From assembly GCA_046565595.1 (NCBI GenBank), contig JBKHYG010000034.1, positions 1-44,284 of the forward strand: DNA of 44,284 nt, in the 5' to 3' direction. Below, one piece after another: positions 1 to 8,106 of the stretch (position 1 is the stretch's first letter; the number at the start of each line of letters is the position of its first letter). A program made the position numbers and the translations under genes. The notes under the pieces are model-generated. The model was not told the DNA's origin. It saw only the letters and a list, made by a program, of their open reading frames with translations, and made no database searches. The stretch is from JBKHYG01 sp046565595 (lineage in GTDB: Bacteria > Actinomycetota > AC-67).

Positions 1-172
1 CGGCGACCTCGGCCGAGGCCTCAGCCGAGCCGATTGGGCCGGCCTGAGCATCCTGTTCAGAGTCAGCCCTCGCATAGTCGGCTGTGAAGACCAGCTCAGG
101 CTCCGACGCCATGACTGGACCCGTGGCGCCGACGACCAGCGCGATCAGACCTATCAGGGCAGACTTCTTCAT
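1..172 (-). CDS. Exported protein of unknown function, N-terminal part only
   Basis: The reading frame starts with ATG at 172 and runs off the left edge of the window after 57 codons. The protein begins MKKSALIGLIALVVGATG, a classic signal peptide with two lysines, a hydrophobic core of about 15 residues and a likely cleavage site after Met-Ala near residue 22. The visible mature part is acidic and Ala/Glu/Ser-rich. A good ribosome binding site, GAGGTGA, lies 5 nt upstream of the ATG. It is divergent from the exported protein at 288. No family can be recognised from this fragment. Export is well supported; function is unknown. Confidence 0.7.
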   Translation of the reverse strand, partial: MKKSALIGLIALVVGATGPVMASEPELVFTADYARADSEQDAQAGPIGSAEASAEVA

Positions 173-287
173 GGGTCACCTCTTACGACCAAAAGGGCAC
201 TATCCGGAACCAAGATTCGCGGGATGGAAGGGGAAATCCTGCGGAGCGGAGAATCCTCTCCCGACACCATCCCGAAAGGCCCTTGAA

Positions 288-824
288 ATGCGCAAACTCT
301 TGATCCTGGCTGCCTTGGCCGGCCTGGTAGTTCCGTCGATCGGTCATGCCGAAGAGCCGCCGATCGTGGCCGAAGGCTGCGAGGCCAACCTGATCCTGTT
401 CTCTCGCCGGACCGTACTGGACCCCAGCACGGGTGAGCCTGTGAAGAACCCAGCTACGGGTACCCCCGTGCGCAACTCGACCTACGACACTCAGGCGGCC
501 GGTTGCACGGCGGAAGAGGAGGTCCCGGAGGCCGGTTCGAACGACACCGCGGTGATCTATCCGTTCGCGAACTCGTTCCTGGTCCGTAGCCCGGTCGCTA
601 ATGGAACCCCGGTCTCGGGCACGCTCGAGTTCGCTGGGCAGACCTGGGAGCTAGACCTCAAGCCAGCCCTGACGGTCACCGGCGATCCCACCGTGTACGA
701 CTCGCAGGACATCTACTTCGCGGAAGGGTTGGCCCTGACCGGCGGCGAGGCTGTCGTCACTGTCACCTTCGGAGCAGAGCCCAACCAGTACCGGCACCGC
801 ACGGTGTATCGCACGGTTGCCTGA
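288..824 (+). CDS. Secreted protein of unknown function (178 aa)
   Basis: I chose ATG 288 because it opens a clear signal peptide (MRKLLILAALAGLVVPSIGHA, cleavage after Ala21) and has AAAGG 8 nt upstream; the open frame continues further upstream but without signal-like sequence. The mature protein of about 157 residues contains two cysteines (near 30 and 71) that may pair, a Pro/Thr/Gly-rich stretch around residues 45-62 and beta-rich sequence in the second half, consistent with an all-beta extracellular domain. No catalytic motif is visible and no family is recognised. It is followed by a terminator shared with the convergent leu operon. It probably acts outside the membrane; the role is unknown. 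Confidence 0.65.
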   Translation: MRKLLILAALAGLVVPSIGHAEEPPIVAEGCEANLILFSRRTVLDPSTGEPVKNPATGTPVRNSTYDTQAAGCTAEEEVPEAGSNDTAVIYPFANSFLVRSPVANGTPVSGTLEFAGQTWELDLKPALTVTGDPTVYDSQDIYFAEGLALTGGEAVVTVTFGAEPNQYRHRTVYRTVA

Positions 825-859
825 ACGAGGTAACGGGACCGATCACCGAACGAACCAAC

Positions 860-883
860 GAGACCCGGCTCCGGCCGGGTCTC
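860..883. terminator. Terminator hairpin between convergent genes
   Basis: A 10-bp perfect stem (GAGACCCGGC, 860-869, pairing with 874-883) with loop TCCG lies between the ends of the secreted-protein gene and leuD. The tail lacks a long U-run on either strand. It can serve both directions. Confidence 0.7.
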
Positions 884-887
884 GTCG

Positions 888-1424
888 TTACTTGGCGCGT
901 GTGGCTTCGAAGGCCTCTATCTCGTCCAGGTGTTCGAGTGTCAGGCCGATGTCGTCGAGTCCGTTAAGCAGACGATGCTTGGTCTCGGCGTCGATCTCGA
1001 AGGACCAAGTCTCGTCGCCCGCCGTCACGCTCTGAGACTCAAGGTCGATCGTGGCCATGGAAGCCTTCATCAGCGCAGCAACCGCCTCCTCGCTGAGCGT
1101 GATGGGCAGCAGCCCGCACTTGGTGCAGTTCGAGGCGAAGATGTCGCTGAAACTGGGAGCGATCACGGCCTGGAAGCCGAACTGTTGTATCGCCCAGACG
1201 GCGTGTTCTCGGGATGAGCCGCAACCGAAGTTGCGTCCCGCGACCAGGATCGGGTTCGGCTCGAGGGCAACCTCGCCGGAGCGGACCCAGTCGTAGAACA
1301 GGAATCCGCCGAAGCCGGTGCGCTCGATGCGCTTCAGGAACTGCTTCGGGATGATCTGGTCGGTATCGACATCTGCTCGGTCCAAGACCGAGACTCCACC
1401 CTGGATGACCCTGACCGGGTTCAT
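888..1424 (-). CDS. leuD: 3-isopropylmalate dehydratase small subunit LeuD
   Basis: LeuD is the swivel-domain subunit of isopropylmalate isomerase, which converts 2- to 3-isopropylmalate in leucine synthesis. With citramalate-derived substrate the same enzyme acts in isoleucine synthesis. The protein (178 aa) shows the family blocks DTDQIIPKQFLK, GRNFGCGSSREHA and IAPSFSDIFASN, and ends at a normal length. I start it at ATG 1424, which overlaps the leuC stop as ATGA and has AGGAG 6 nt upstream; a TTG six bases further upstream is less likely. Translation is probably coupled to leuC. The gene ends just before the hairpin at 860-883. Confidence 0.95.
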   Translation of the reverse strand: MNPVRVIQGGVSVLDRADVDTDQIIPKQFLKRIERTGFGGFLFYDWVRSGEVALEPNPILVAGRNFGCGSSREHAVWAIQQFGFQAVIAPSFSDIFASNCTKCGLLPITLSEEAVAALMKASMATIDLESQSVTAGDETWSFEIDAETKHRLLNGLDDIGLTLEHLDEIEAFEATRAK

Positions 1425-2812
1425 GCCCAACTCCTTATGTCCACGAACCGTCCCTCGATCGCTGCGGCAGCCGCCATCTGCGGGCTCACAAGGTGCGTGC
1501 GGCCACCCGCCCCCTGGCGCCCTTCGAAGTTACGGTTGCTGGTCGACGCGCTGCGTTCGCCAGGGGTGAGGATGTCTGGGTTCATCCCTAGGCACATCGA
1601 ACAGCCGGCGCTTCGCCATTCGAATCCGGCCGCCGTGAAGATCCGGTCCAAGCCCTCGCGCTCGGCCTGCGTCTTTACGCTGACACTGCCTGGCACGACC
1701 ATCGCTCTCACATCTTCAGCCACCTTGCGTCCGTCGACGATCTCAGCCGCGATGCGCAGATCCTCGATCCGCGAGTTCGTGCAAGAACCGATGAACACCC
1801 GATCGAGCCGGGTCTCGGTCAGTCGCTGGCCGGGCTCGAGACCCATGTAGGCCAACGCGCGGGCAGCCGTTTCGCGGTCCGATGGATCTTCGAACGAGGC
1901 AGGGTCCGGGACGGGCTGATCGACCGGACCGACCTGCGCAGGTGTCGTGCCCCAGGTGACCATCGGCGCGATCGTGTCCGCGTCGAAGGTCTCCTCTCGA
2001 TCGAACACCGCCTCCGGGGACGACGGGATCTGCTTCCAAGCCTCCACCGCGAGGTCCCAATCCTGGCCCTTCGGCGCGAAGTCTCGGCCTTCCAGGTAAT
2101 CGAAGGTGGTGTCATCCGGAGCGATCATCCCGCTGCGGCCTCCGCCCTCGATGGTCATGTTGCACACGGTCATCCGCTGCTCCATGGACATGTCGGCGAT
2201 CGCTCGCCCCGCATACTCGACCGCATATCCGACGCAGCCCGCCGTCCCCAATCGCCCGATCGTGTAGAGGATCAGATCCTTGGGCGTGACGCCCCTGCCG
2301 AGTGCGCCGGAGTAGTTGATCCTCATCGATCTGGGCTTGCGTTGAACCAATGTCTGTGTCGCCAGGACATGCTCCACCTCGCTGGTTCCTATACCGAAGG
2401 CGAGCGCGCCGAACGCTCCATGCGTGGCGGTATGAGAGTCGCCACACACGACGGTCATCCCCGGTTGGGTCAGACCGAGTTCTGGTCCGATGACATGCAC
2501 GATCCCTTGACGCTCGCTGCCGAGCGAATAGACGGGCACGCCGAACTCTCGGCAGTTGGCTTCCAGCGTCTCCACCTGCTGGCGGCTCAACTCGTCGGCG
2601 ATGCTCTTGGTTGAGGTGGTCCCGTCGGTCGGGACATTGTGATCGGCGGTCGCGACCGTCCGGTCCGGTCGGCGTACCCTGCGTCCAGCCAGGCGCAACC
2701 CTTCGAAAGCCTGCGGGCTCGTCACTTCGTGCACGAGGTGCAGGTCGATGTAGAGCAGGTCATCGCGCACCGCATGGGCGGACCAGATGTGGTCGAGCAT
2801 CGTGTCGGTCAT
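1421..2812 (-). CDS. leuC: 3-isopropylmalate dehydratase large subunit LeuC
   Basis: This is the aconitase-family catalytic subunit (463 aa) that pairs with LeuD. The [4Fe-4S] ligands are visible as the Cys of SCTNSR and the two Cys of GCSMCLGMN. N-terminal substrate-loop and active-site blocks include CGDSHTATHGAFGALAFGIGTSEVEHV. ATG 2812 is preferred over GTG 2821: a -10 box TAGACT (2827-2822) lies 9 nt before the ATG and no Shine-Dalgarno sequence is present, so the mRNA is probably leaderless. There is therefore no room for a leader-peptide attenuator. It is divergent from the leuB-ilvE-cimA operon. Confidence 0.95.
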   Translation of the reverse strand: MTDTMLDHIWSAHAVRDDLLYIDLHLVHEVTSPQAFEGLRLAGRRVRRPDRTVATADHNVPTDGTTSTKSIADELSRQQVETLEANCREFGVPVYSLGSERQGIVHVIGPELGLTQPGMTVVCGDSHTATHGAFGALAFGIGTSEVEHVLATQTLVQRKPRSMRINYSGALGRGVTPKDLILYTIGRLGTAGCVGYAVEYAGRAIADMSMEQRMTVCNMTIEGGGRSGMIAPDDTTFDYLEGRDFAPKGQDWDLAVEAWKQIPSSPEAVFDREETFDADTIAPMVTWGTTPAQVGPVDQPVPDPASFEDPSDRETAARALAYMGLEPGQRLTETRLDRVFIGSCTNSRIEDLRIAAEIVDGRKVAEDVRAMVVPGSVSVKTQAEREGLDRIFTAAGFEWRSAGCSMCLGMNPDILTPGERSASTSNRNFEGRQGAGGRTHLVSPQMAAAAAIEGRFVDIRSWA

Positions 2813-2827
2813 GTGCCACACAGTCTA
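2813..2827 (-). promoter_or_regulatory. -10 box for leaderless leuC
   Basis: On the minus strand TAGACT (2827-2822) is followed by 9 nt and then the leuC ATG. The same hexamer and spacing occur before gltX. Confidence 0.55.
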
Positions 2828-2882
2828 GGAGCGCGGAACCCCGGCTTCATGGGGTTCACATATCGTGGCGGCCCCGCGCTGT

Positions 2883-2894
2883 TAGCCTTCGCTC
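2883..2894 (+). promoter_or_regulatory. -10 box for leaderless MDMPI-leuB-ilvE-cimA operon
   Basis: TAGCCT (2883-2888) is followed by 6 nt and then ATG 2895. There is no Shine-Dalgarno sequence. Confidence 0.5.
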
Positions 2895-3725
2895 ATGGAC
2901 GCGAATCCTGCACCCGAGACCATCACCTTGCTCTACGAGCAGGTCGTGAGTTCGATCGACGAGATGATCTCTGGCACGCCTGTCGACGCGTGGGACAACC
3001 ACACCGACCTGGAGGGTTGGAGCGTCCGGGACAACCTCGCGCATCTGGGTGCCTTCGAGGCCATCGCAGCCGGGCTCGCCGAGCATGCCGCCGATACCGA
3101 TGTGAGCCATCATCCTCGTGCGATCGGGTTCAACGAGACGGTCGAGCGCGACATAGAGCTCCGGCGCTCATGGCCGGTAGAACAGGTCGTCCAAGAGTTC
3201 CGGCTCGCGACCGCGACCCGGCTATCGCAGATCGGGTCATGGGATGAGGCCGCCTGGGAGACGACCACGCTGACGCCCTTCGGACCGATGCCAAGCATCA
3301 ACATCATGCCGATCCGGATCATCGACCTGCACTACCACGAGCAAGACATGCGGAGAGCCACCGACAATCCGGGAGGTCTCGACGGCGAGGTGGCGAGGTT
3401 CGTGGTCGCAAGGATGCACGGAGCCCTACCGAAGATCTTCGGAAAGGGCGGCGGGGCAACACCCGGCCAGAGCCTCGTGATCAACCTGACCTCTCATGCA
3501 GGCAAGACCCTTGCGCTACAGGTGAACGAGGACGGCAAGGCTGCCTTCTGCGAACAGGCTCCCGAGGACCCGACGCTGCGGATCGCATGCGACCTCGAGA
3601 CCTACCTGATGCTCCACGGCGGTCGCAGGGATTGGCAGCGGCTGGAGAGCGAAGGGATGCTGACCGTCACGGGCGACCGGGACCTGGCCAGCCGGGTGCT
3701 TCCAGCCATGGCGGTGACGCCTTGA
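2895..3725 (+). CDS. Maleylpyruvate isomerase-family (DinB-like, mycothiol-dependent) protein
   Basis: This 276-aa protein resembles the actinobacterial family that contains mycothiol-dependent maleylpyruvate isomerase. The N-terminal DinB/YfiT-type helical bundle shows the WSVRDNLAHL block with His50 and the second metal-site segment LHYHEQDMR at 145-153. The C-terminal part (about 170-276) looks like the SCP2-type domain these proteins carry. Members use a metal and a low-molecular-weight thiol, but most are uncharacterised, so the substrate cannot be named. It is the first gene of the leuB operon, and its TGA overlaps the TTG start of leuB. It fits a host that makes mycothiol, although no msh genes are in view. 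Confidence 0.75.
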   Translation: MDANPAPETITLLYEQVVSSIDEMISGTPVDAWDNHTDLEGWSVRDNLAHLGAFEAIAAGLAEHAADTDVSHHPRAIGFNETVERDIELRRSWPVEQVVQEFRLATATRLSQIGSWDEAAWETTTLTPFGPMPSINIMPIRIIDLHYHEQDMRRATDNPGGLDGEVARFVVARMHGALPKIFGKGGGATPGQSLVINLTSHAGKTLALQVNEDGKAAFCEQAPEDPTLRIACDLETYLMLHGGRRDWQRLESEGMLTVTGDRDLASRVLPAMAVTP

Positions 3726-4753
3726 GGCTCGGGCTCATAGCCGGCGATGGCATCGGCCCGGAGGTGACCAGAGAGGCCCTGAAGGCCATCGAGGCCGCAC
3801 GGGTAGCTCACGAACTGGTCGAGTTCGATCTGGGAGCCGAACGGTACCTGCGGACCGGCGAGGTGATCTCTGAGGCAGAGATCGAAGCGATGCGGGACAC
3901 CGACGCAGTGTTGCTGGGGGCCGTAGGTGACCCCCGGGTCAAGCCAGGGATCCTCGAACGAGAGCTGTTGCTGCGTCTCCGGTTCGACCTGGATCTCTAT
4001 GTGAACCTGCGTCCGGTCAAGCTGCCAGAGGGCGTCGAGTCGCCGCTCTCGGATCGTGGACCCAAGGACATCGACATGGTCGTGGTGCGAGAGAACTCCG
4101 AATCGGTATACGCGGGCGCCGGGGGAGTGCTCGCCAGGGGAACACCGAGGGAGGTGGCCACGCAGGACTCGATCAATACGCGCAGTGGCGTGGACCGGGT
4201 GTTGCGATACGCCTTCGAGGTCGCCTCGCGGCGCGAACGAAGGAACCTGACGCTGGTGCACAAGACCAATGTCCTGACCCACGCGGGGGATCTGTGGATG
4301 CGTGCCTTCACCGAGATGGGCGAAACCCAGTTCCCCGAGGTATCCCGCGACTATCTGCATGTGGACGCGGCATGCATGTTCATGGTCACCCAGCCCGACC
4401 GCTTCGATGTCGTGGTCACCGAGAACATGTTCGGAGACATCCTCACCGACATCGGTGCTGGCATCGCCGGAGGCATCGGTCTAGCCGCCAGCGGGAACAT
4501 CAACCCGGATCCTGCCGCGACCAGCATCTTCGAGCCGGTCCACGGCAGCGCCCCAGACATCGCAGGTACCGGCCGAGCCAACCCGGTCGCGGCTATCCTG
4601 AGCGCTGCCATGATGCTCGAAGACTTCGGCCGCAGTGACGAGGCTCGGGTCATCGAAGGAGCGGCGCTCCAGGTCCTGACCGAGATCGCAGGTTCGAGTC
4701 CCTCGACCAGCGAGATCGGTGACCGGGTAGCCGCATTAGTAGCCAGCCGATAG
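3722..4753 (+). CDS. leuB: 3-isopropylmalate dehydrogenase LeuB
   Basis: LeuB is an NAD-dependent oxidative decarboxylase that converts 3-isopropylmalate to 2-oxoisocaproate, and in the citramalate pathway methylmalate to 2-oxobutyrate. The protein (343 aa) starts LRLGLIAGDGIGPEV and carries RENSE, HKTNVL, NMFGDILTD and EPVHGSAPDIAGTG, all hallmarks of the family. TTG 3722 is the only start codon that fits: it overlaps the previous stop (TTGA), and no ATG or GTG occurs nearby in frame. The stop at 4751-4753 is merged with the ribosome binding site of ilvE, so the operon is tightly coupled. Confidence 0.95.
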   Translation: MRLGLIAGDGIGPEVTREALKAIEAARVAHELVEFDLGAERYLRTGEVISEAEIEAMRDTDAVLLGAVGDPRVKPGILERELLLRLRFDLDLYVNLRPVKLPEGVESPLSDRGPKDIDMVVVRENSESVYAGAGGVLARGTPREVATQDSINTRSGVDRVLRYAFEVASRRERRNLTLVHKTNVLTHAGDLWMRAFTEMGETQFPEVSRDYLHVDAACMFMVTQPDRFDVVVTENMFGDILTDIGAGIAGGIGLAASGNINPDPAATSIFEPVHGSAPDIAGTGRANPVAAILSAAMMLEDFGRSDEARVIEGAALQVLTEIAGSSPSTSEIGDRVAALVASR

Positions 4754-4763
4754 GAGGAGCCAG

Positions 4764-5684
4764 ATGCCGATCCAGCCGACCAGCAAGATCTGGATGGATG
4801 GAGAACTGGTCGATTGGGATGATGCGAAGGTGCACATCCTGACGCACTCACTGCACTATGGATCTGGGGTGTTCGAGGGGATCCGCGCCTACGAGACCAA
4901 GAAGGGCGCCGGCATCTTCCGTCTGACCGATCACATCGAGAGGCTGCACCGCAGCGCACACATCTACATGATCGATGTCCCCTTCTCCGTCGAGGAGCTC
5001 GTCGAAGCGACTCGGCAGACGGTGCGAGAGAACGACCTGACCTCCTGCTACATCCGGCCGCTGGTCTATCTGGGTTATGGAGAGATGGGACTCAACCCGA
5101 TCCTCGCCCCCGTGAAGGTTTCGATCGCCGTCTGGCCATGGGGTGCATATCTGGGGGACGAGGGGATCAAGAAGGGCGTGCGGATGATCATCAGTAGTTG
5201 GCGCCGTCACGACCCGAACATCATCCCTCCTGCTGCCAAGGGCACCGGTCAATACATCAACTCTCAGATGGCGAAACTGCAAGCCGTGAAGGCTGGTTAC
5301 GACGAGGCGATCATGCTCAATCCTCAGGGCATGGTTGCCGAAGCGACCGGCGAGAACCTGTTCATCGTTCGTGACGGGACGCTCATCACTCCGCCGGAAT
5401 CTGCCGGGGCCCTGGTGGGGATCACGCGCGACTCGGTGATGACGATCGCGAGGGACCTCGGTATCGAGGTCACCGAAGCTGACATCATGCGAAGCGATCT
5501 GTACACCGCCGACGAGGTCTTCCTGACCGGTACCGCTGCCGAGGTCGTTCCGGTCCGCGAGATCGACGATCGTCGGATCGGCTCCGGCGAGCCTGGCCAG
5601 ATCACTCGCAAGATCCAGGAGACCTTCTTCGCAGCCATCCGTGGCGAGGTCGAGGCATATAGCCACTGGGTCGAGGTTGCTTGA
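4764..5684 (+). CDS. ilvE: Branched-chain amino-acid aminotransferase IlvE (class IV)
   Basis: IlvE is a PLP-dependent transaminase that performs the last step of leucine, isoleucine and valine synthesis with glutamate as donor. The 306-aa protein has the fold-type IV features: HYGSGVFEGIRAY near residue 31, RPL around 98, the catalytic lysine at 159 in AAKGTGQYIN, and EATGENLF. GGAGGAG lies 4 nt upstream of ATG 4764 and overlaps the leuB stop. D-amino-acid transaminase is in the same fold, but the neighbouring leuB and cimA genes support the branched-chain assignment. Confidence 0.93.
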   Translation: MPIQPTSKIWMDGELVDWDDAKVHILTHSLHYGSGVFEGIRAYETKKGAGIFRLTDHIERLHRSAHIYMIDVPFSVEELVEATRQTVRENDLTSCYIRPLVYLGYGEMGLNPILAPVKVSIAVWPWGAYLGDEGIKKGVRMIISSWRRHDPNIIPPAAKGTGQYINSQMAKLQAVKAGYDEAIMLNPQGMVAEATGENLFIVRDGTLITPPESAGALVGITRDSVMTIARDLGIEVTEADIMRSDLYTADEVFLTGTAAEVVPVREIDDRRIGSGEPGQITRKIQETFFAAIRGEVEAYSHWVEVA

Positions 5685-5695
5685 GGTGATCGTCC

Positions 5696-7270
5696 CTGTC
5701 GCGTGATCTGATCCTCTACGACACGACCCTCCGCGACGGCGCGCAACGCGAAGGACTCTCGCTCAGCGTCGATGACAAGTTGAAGATCGCCTCTTGGCTG
5801 GACACATTGGGCGTCGACTACATCGAAGGCGGCTGGCCAGGTAGCAATCCCAAGGACATCGAGTTCTTCCGTCGCGCCGGGGAACTGCGACTCAGCAACG
5901 CGACCCTGTCGTGCTTCGGGTCCACCCGCCGCCCCGACGGTCGCGCTTCGACGGATCCGGTCATCGCCGAGCTGCTGAACAGCGAGGCGCCCACCGCGTG
6001 CCTGGTCGCCAAGGCTCATCCGCTGCAGGTCACCGAAGCGCTGGGCACCAGTCTGGATGAGAACCTGCGGATGATCGAGGATTCGGTCGAGTTCCTGGTC
6101 GGCCGGGGCCTCGAGGTCATGCTGGACGCCGAGCATTTCTTCGATGGGTACGAGGCGGATCCCACCTACGCCTTGAAGGTCATACGCACCGCGCGTGACG
6201 CTGGCGCGTCCTGCGTCGTACTGTGCGACACCAACGGCGGGACGCTGCCCCAACGCGCTACCGAGATCATGGCGACGGTCCGCACCGCCGAGGTTGGGCC
6301 TTTCGGGGTCCATTTCCATAATGACGCTGGATGCGCGGTCGCGAACTCGTTGCTTGCGGTCTCCGAAGGCGCCACCCACATCCAGGGTGCGGTGAACGGC
6401 ATCGGAGAGCGATGCGGGAACGCGAACATCCTGACGATCGCGGCCGATCTGGAGTTGAAACTCGGTAAACGAGTGCTGGCGGGGGATGGACTCTCGAGGC
6501 TGACCGAGGTCCATCATGCGGTGGCCGAGATCTGCAACCTGACCCCTGATGCGCACCAGCCGTTCGTCGGGGCCAGCGCGTTCGCCACGAAAGCAGGGCT
6601 CCACACCAGCGGGAATCAGAAGCTGCAGGGAGCCTACGAGCATGTGGATCCGCTGCTGGTCGGCAACACCGCCCGCTTGCTCGTCAGCGAACTGAGCGGG
6701 CGTTCCACCGTGATCATGAAGGGTCGAGAGATCGGGTTGGATCTCGAGAGCGACAAGGCGACCGCCGAGAAGATCTTGACCGCCGTGAAGGACCTCGAAC
6801 ACGCCGGCTACCACTTCGAAGCCGCCGACGCTTCGCTCGAACTGCTCATGCGGCGCTCGGCTGGGATCGAACGCGAGTACTTCCGCCTCGAGTCCTTCAG
6901 AACGATCGTCGAGAAACGGGAGGACGGCAAGGTGGTGAGCGAAGCGACCGTGAAGGTTTGGGCCAAGGGCGAGCGTTTCATATCTACCGCCGAAGGCAAC
7001 GGACCCGTCAACGCGCTCGACCGAGCTTTGAGAGGCGCGCTGCTCCAGGGCTACCCGCAGCTCGCATCGATCGACCTGGTTGACTACAAGGTCCGCATCC
7101 TCGGCGGGGACGCCGGCACGCAGGCCGTCACCCGGGTTCTGCTCGAGAGTCGTGATGGCCACACCGAATGGACGACGATCGGCGTCTCCCCGAACATCAT
7201 CGAAGCATCCTGGCAGGCCTTGGTCGACTCGCTGACATTCGGTCTCGATCACGCACCAGAAGGGGAGTAG
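5696..7270 (+). CDS. cimA: (R)-citramalate synthase CimA
   Basis: CimA condenses pyruvate and acetyl-CoA to citramalate, giving 2-oxobutyrate for isoleucine through LeuCD and LeuB without threonine. The protein (about 524 aa) has the HMGL-like TIM barrel with DTTLRDGAQ at the N-terminus, the metal-binding HFHND near residue 207 and ERCGNAN, then a LeuA-type C-terminal regulatory domain from about residue 400. The length and the SNPKD segment match the longer actinobacterial/archaeal citramalate synthases rather than 2-isopropylmalate synthase. The start is odd: in frame after the TGA at 5687-5689 there is no ATG, GTG or TTG before the DTTLRDG motif. CTG 5696 lies 6 nt after a strong GAGGTGA and is my choice. 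A TTG at 5780 would delete active-site residues. Confidence 0.88.
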   Translation: MSRDLILYDTTLRDGAQREGLSLSVDDKLKIASWLDTLGVDYIEGGWPGSNPKDIEFFRRAGELRLSNATLSCFGSTRRPDGRASTDPVIAELLNSEAPTACLVAKAHPLQVTEALGTSLDENLRMIEDSVEFLVGRGLEVMLDAEHFFDGYEADPTYALKVIRTARDAGASCVVLCDTNGGTLPQRATEIMATVRTAEVGPFGVHFHNDAGCAVANSLLAVSEGATHIQGAVNGIGERCGNANILTIAADLELKLGKRVLAGDGLSRLTEVHHAVAEICNLTPDAHQPFVGASAFATKAGLHTSGNQKLQGAYEHVDPLLVGNTARLLVSELSGRSTVIMKGREIGLDLESDKATAEKILTAVKDLEHAGYHFEAADASLELLMRRSAGIEREYFRLESFRTIVEKREDGKVVSEATVKVWAKGERFISTAEGNGPVNALDRALRGALLQGYPQLASIDLVDYKVRILGGDAGTQAVTRVLLESRDGHTEWTTIGVSPNIIEASWQALVDSLTFGLDHAPEGE

Positions 7271-7273
7271 CTG

Positions 7274-8032
7274 ATGCGCATCGGAAGGGTCGCCGCTGGC
7301 GACGAGATCGGGTACGCGGTCCTCACCCAAGACCGTGCGGACCTGCTCGCCGGACCGCCGATCGGCGAGTTGCGTTACACCGGTGAGGCCGTCCCACTCG
7401 AGAAGGTGCGGCTGCTCGCACCGGTCCTGCCCAGCAAGATCGTGTGCGTCGGCAAGAACTACGCCGCGCACGCCGCCGAGATGGGCGGCGAGGTTCCGAC
7501 CGAACCGCTGCTGTTCCTCAAACCCTCGACCTCGATCGTCGGGCCGGGAGACGCGATCAGATATCCCGGTGGTGTTCAGCGGCTGGACCATGAGGCCGAA
7601 CTGGCCGTCGTCGTCGCACGGGTCTGCACGCGGGTCTCCGAAGAGGTCGCGGCTGCTTCGATCCTCGGATACACCTGCGCCAACGATGTGAGTGCGCGCG
7701 ACTATCAGGTCAGCGACGGGCAGTGGACCCGAGCCAAGGGGTTCGACACCTTCTGTCCGCTCGGGCCGTGGATCGAGACCGAACTCGATGTCTCCTCGGT
7801 GCGGGTACGCGCGATCTGCAACGGCGAAACCAGACAGGACGGCGACACCGCCGACATGGTCTTCAAGCCCGCTTTCCTGGTCAGCTACATATCTCAGATC
7901 ATGACGCTGCTGCCCGGAGATGTGATCTTGACCGGCACTCCAGATGGCGTCGCCCCGATGAAGCCGGGCGATTCGATCGAGATCGATGTGGCAGGGATCG
8001 GGACCCTCAGCAACCCCGTAGCCGACTTCTGA
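7274..8032 (+). CDS. Fumarylacetoacetate hydrolase-family protein
   Basis: This 252-aa protein belongs to the FAH superfamily of Mg/Mn-dependent C-C hydrolases and decarboxylases (acylpyruvate hydrolase, oxaloacetate decarboxylase and related). Visible are GKNYAAHAAE (60-69), the metal-site acidic residues in DHEAELAVV (Glu107, Glu109), NDVSARD (137-143) and the C-terminal GDVILTGTPDGVAPMKPGD. It starts 3 nt after cimA, so it is the last gene of that operon. In mycobacteria, from memory, a homologue lies just upstream of gltX, as here apart from the inserted egt genes. The substrate is not known. Confidence 0.85.
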   Translation: MRIGRVAAGDEIGYAVLTQDRADLLAGPPIGELRYTGEAVPLEKVRLLAPVLPSKIVCVGKNYAAHAAEMGGEVPTEPLLFLKPSTSIVGPGDAIRYPGGVQRLDHEAELAVVVARVCTRVSEEVAAASILGYTCANDVSARDYQVSDGQWTRAKGFDTFCPLGPWIETELDVSSVRVRAICNGETRQDGDTADMVFKPAFLVSYISQIMTLLPGDVILTGTPDGVAPMKPGDSIEIDVAGIGTLSNPVADF

Positions 8033-8106
8033 TGGCGGCGAGGTTGACCCTCGGACCCATCCCTGTCAGGACCGACTCTTCGGCGGAACAGACCCGAAGT
8101 GAGGTT

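Noticed and set aside
84..287. Extension of the 288-824 secreted protein to an upstream ATG at 84
   Set aside because: It would place 68 unsignal-like residues before a clear signal peptide and would overlap the divergent signal-peptide gene.
5324..7591. A 755-codon minus-strand open frame antisense to ilvE and cimA
   Set aside because: It is the complement of well-supported genes; long antisense frames are common in high-GC DNA and the translation has no domain pattern.
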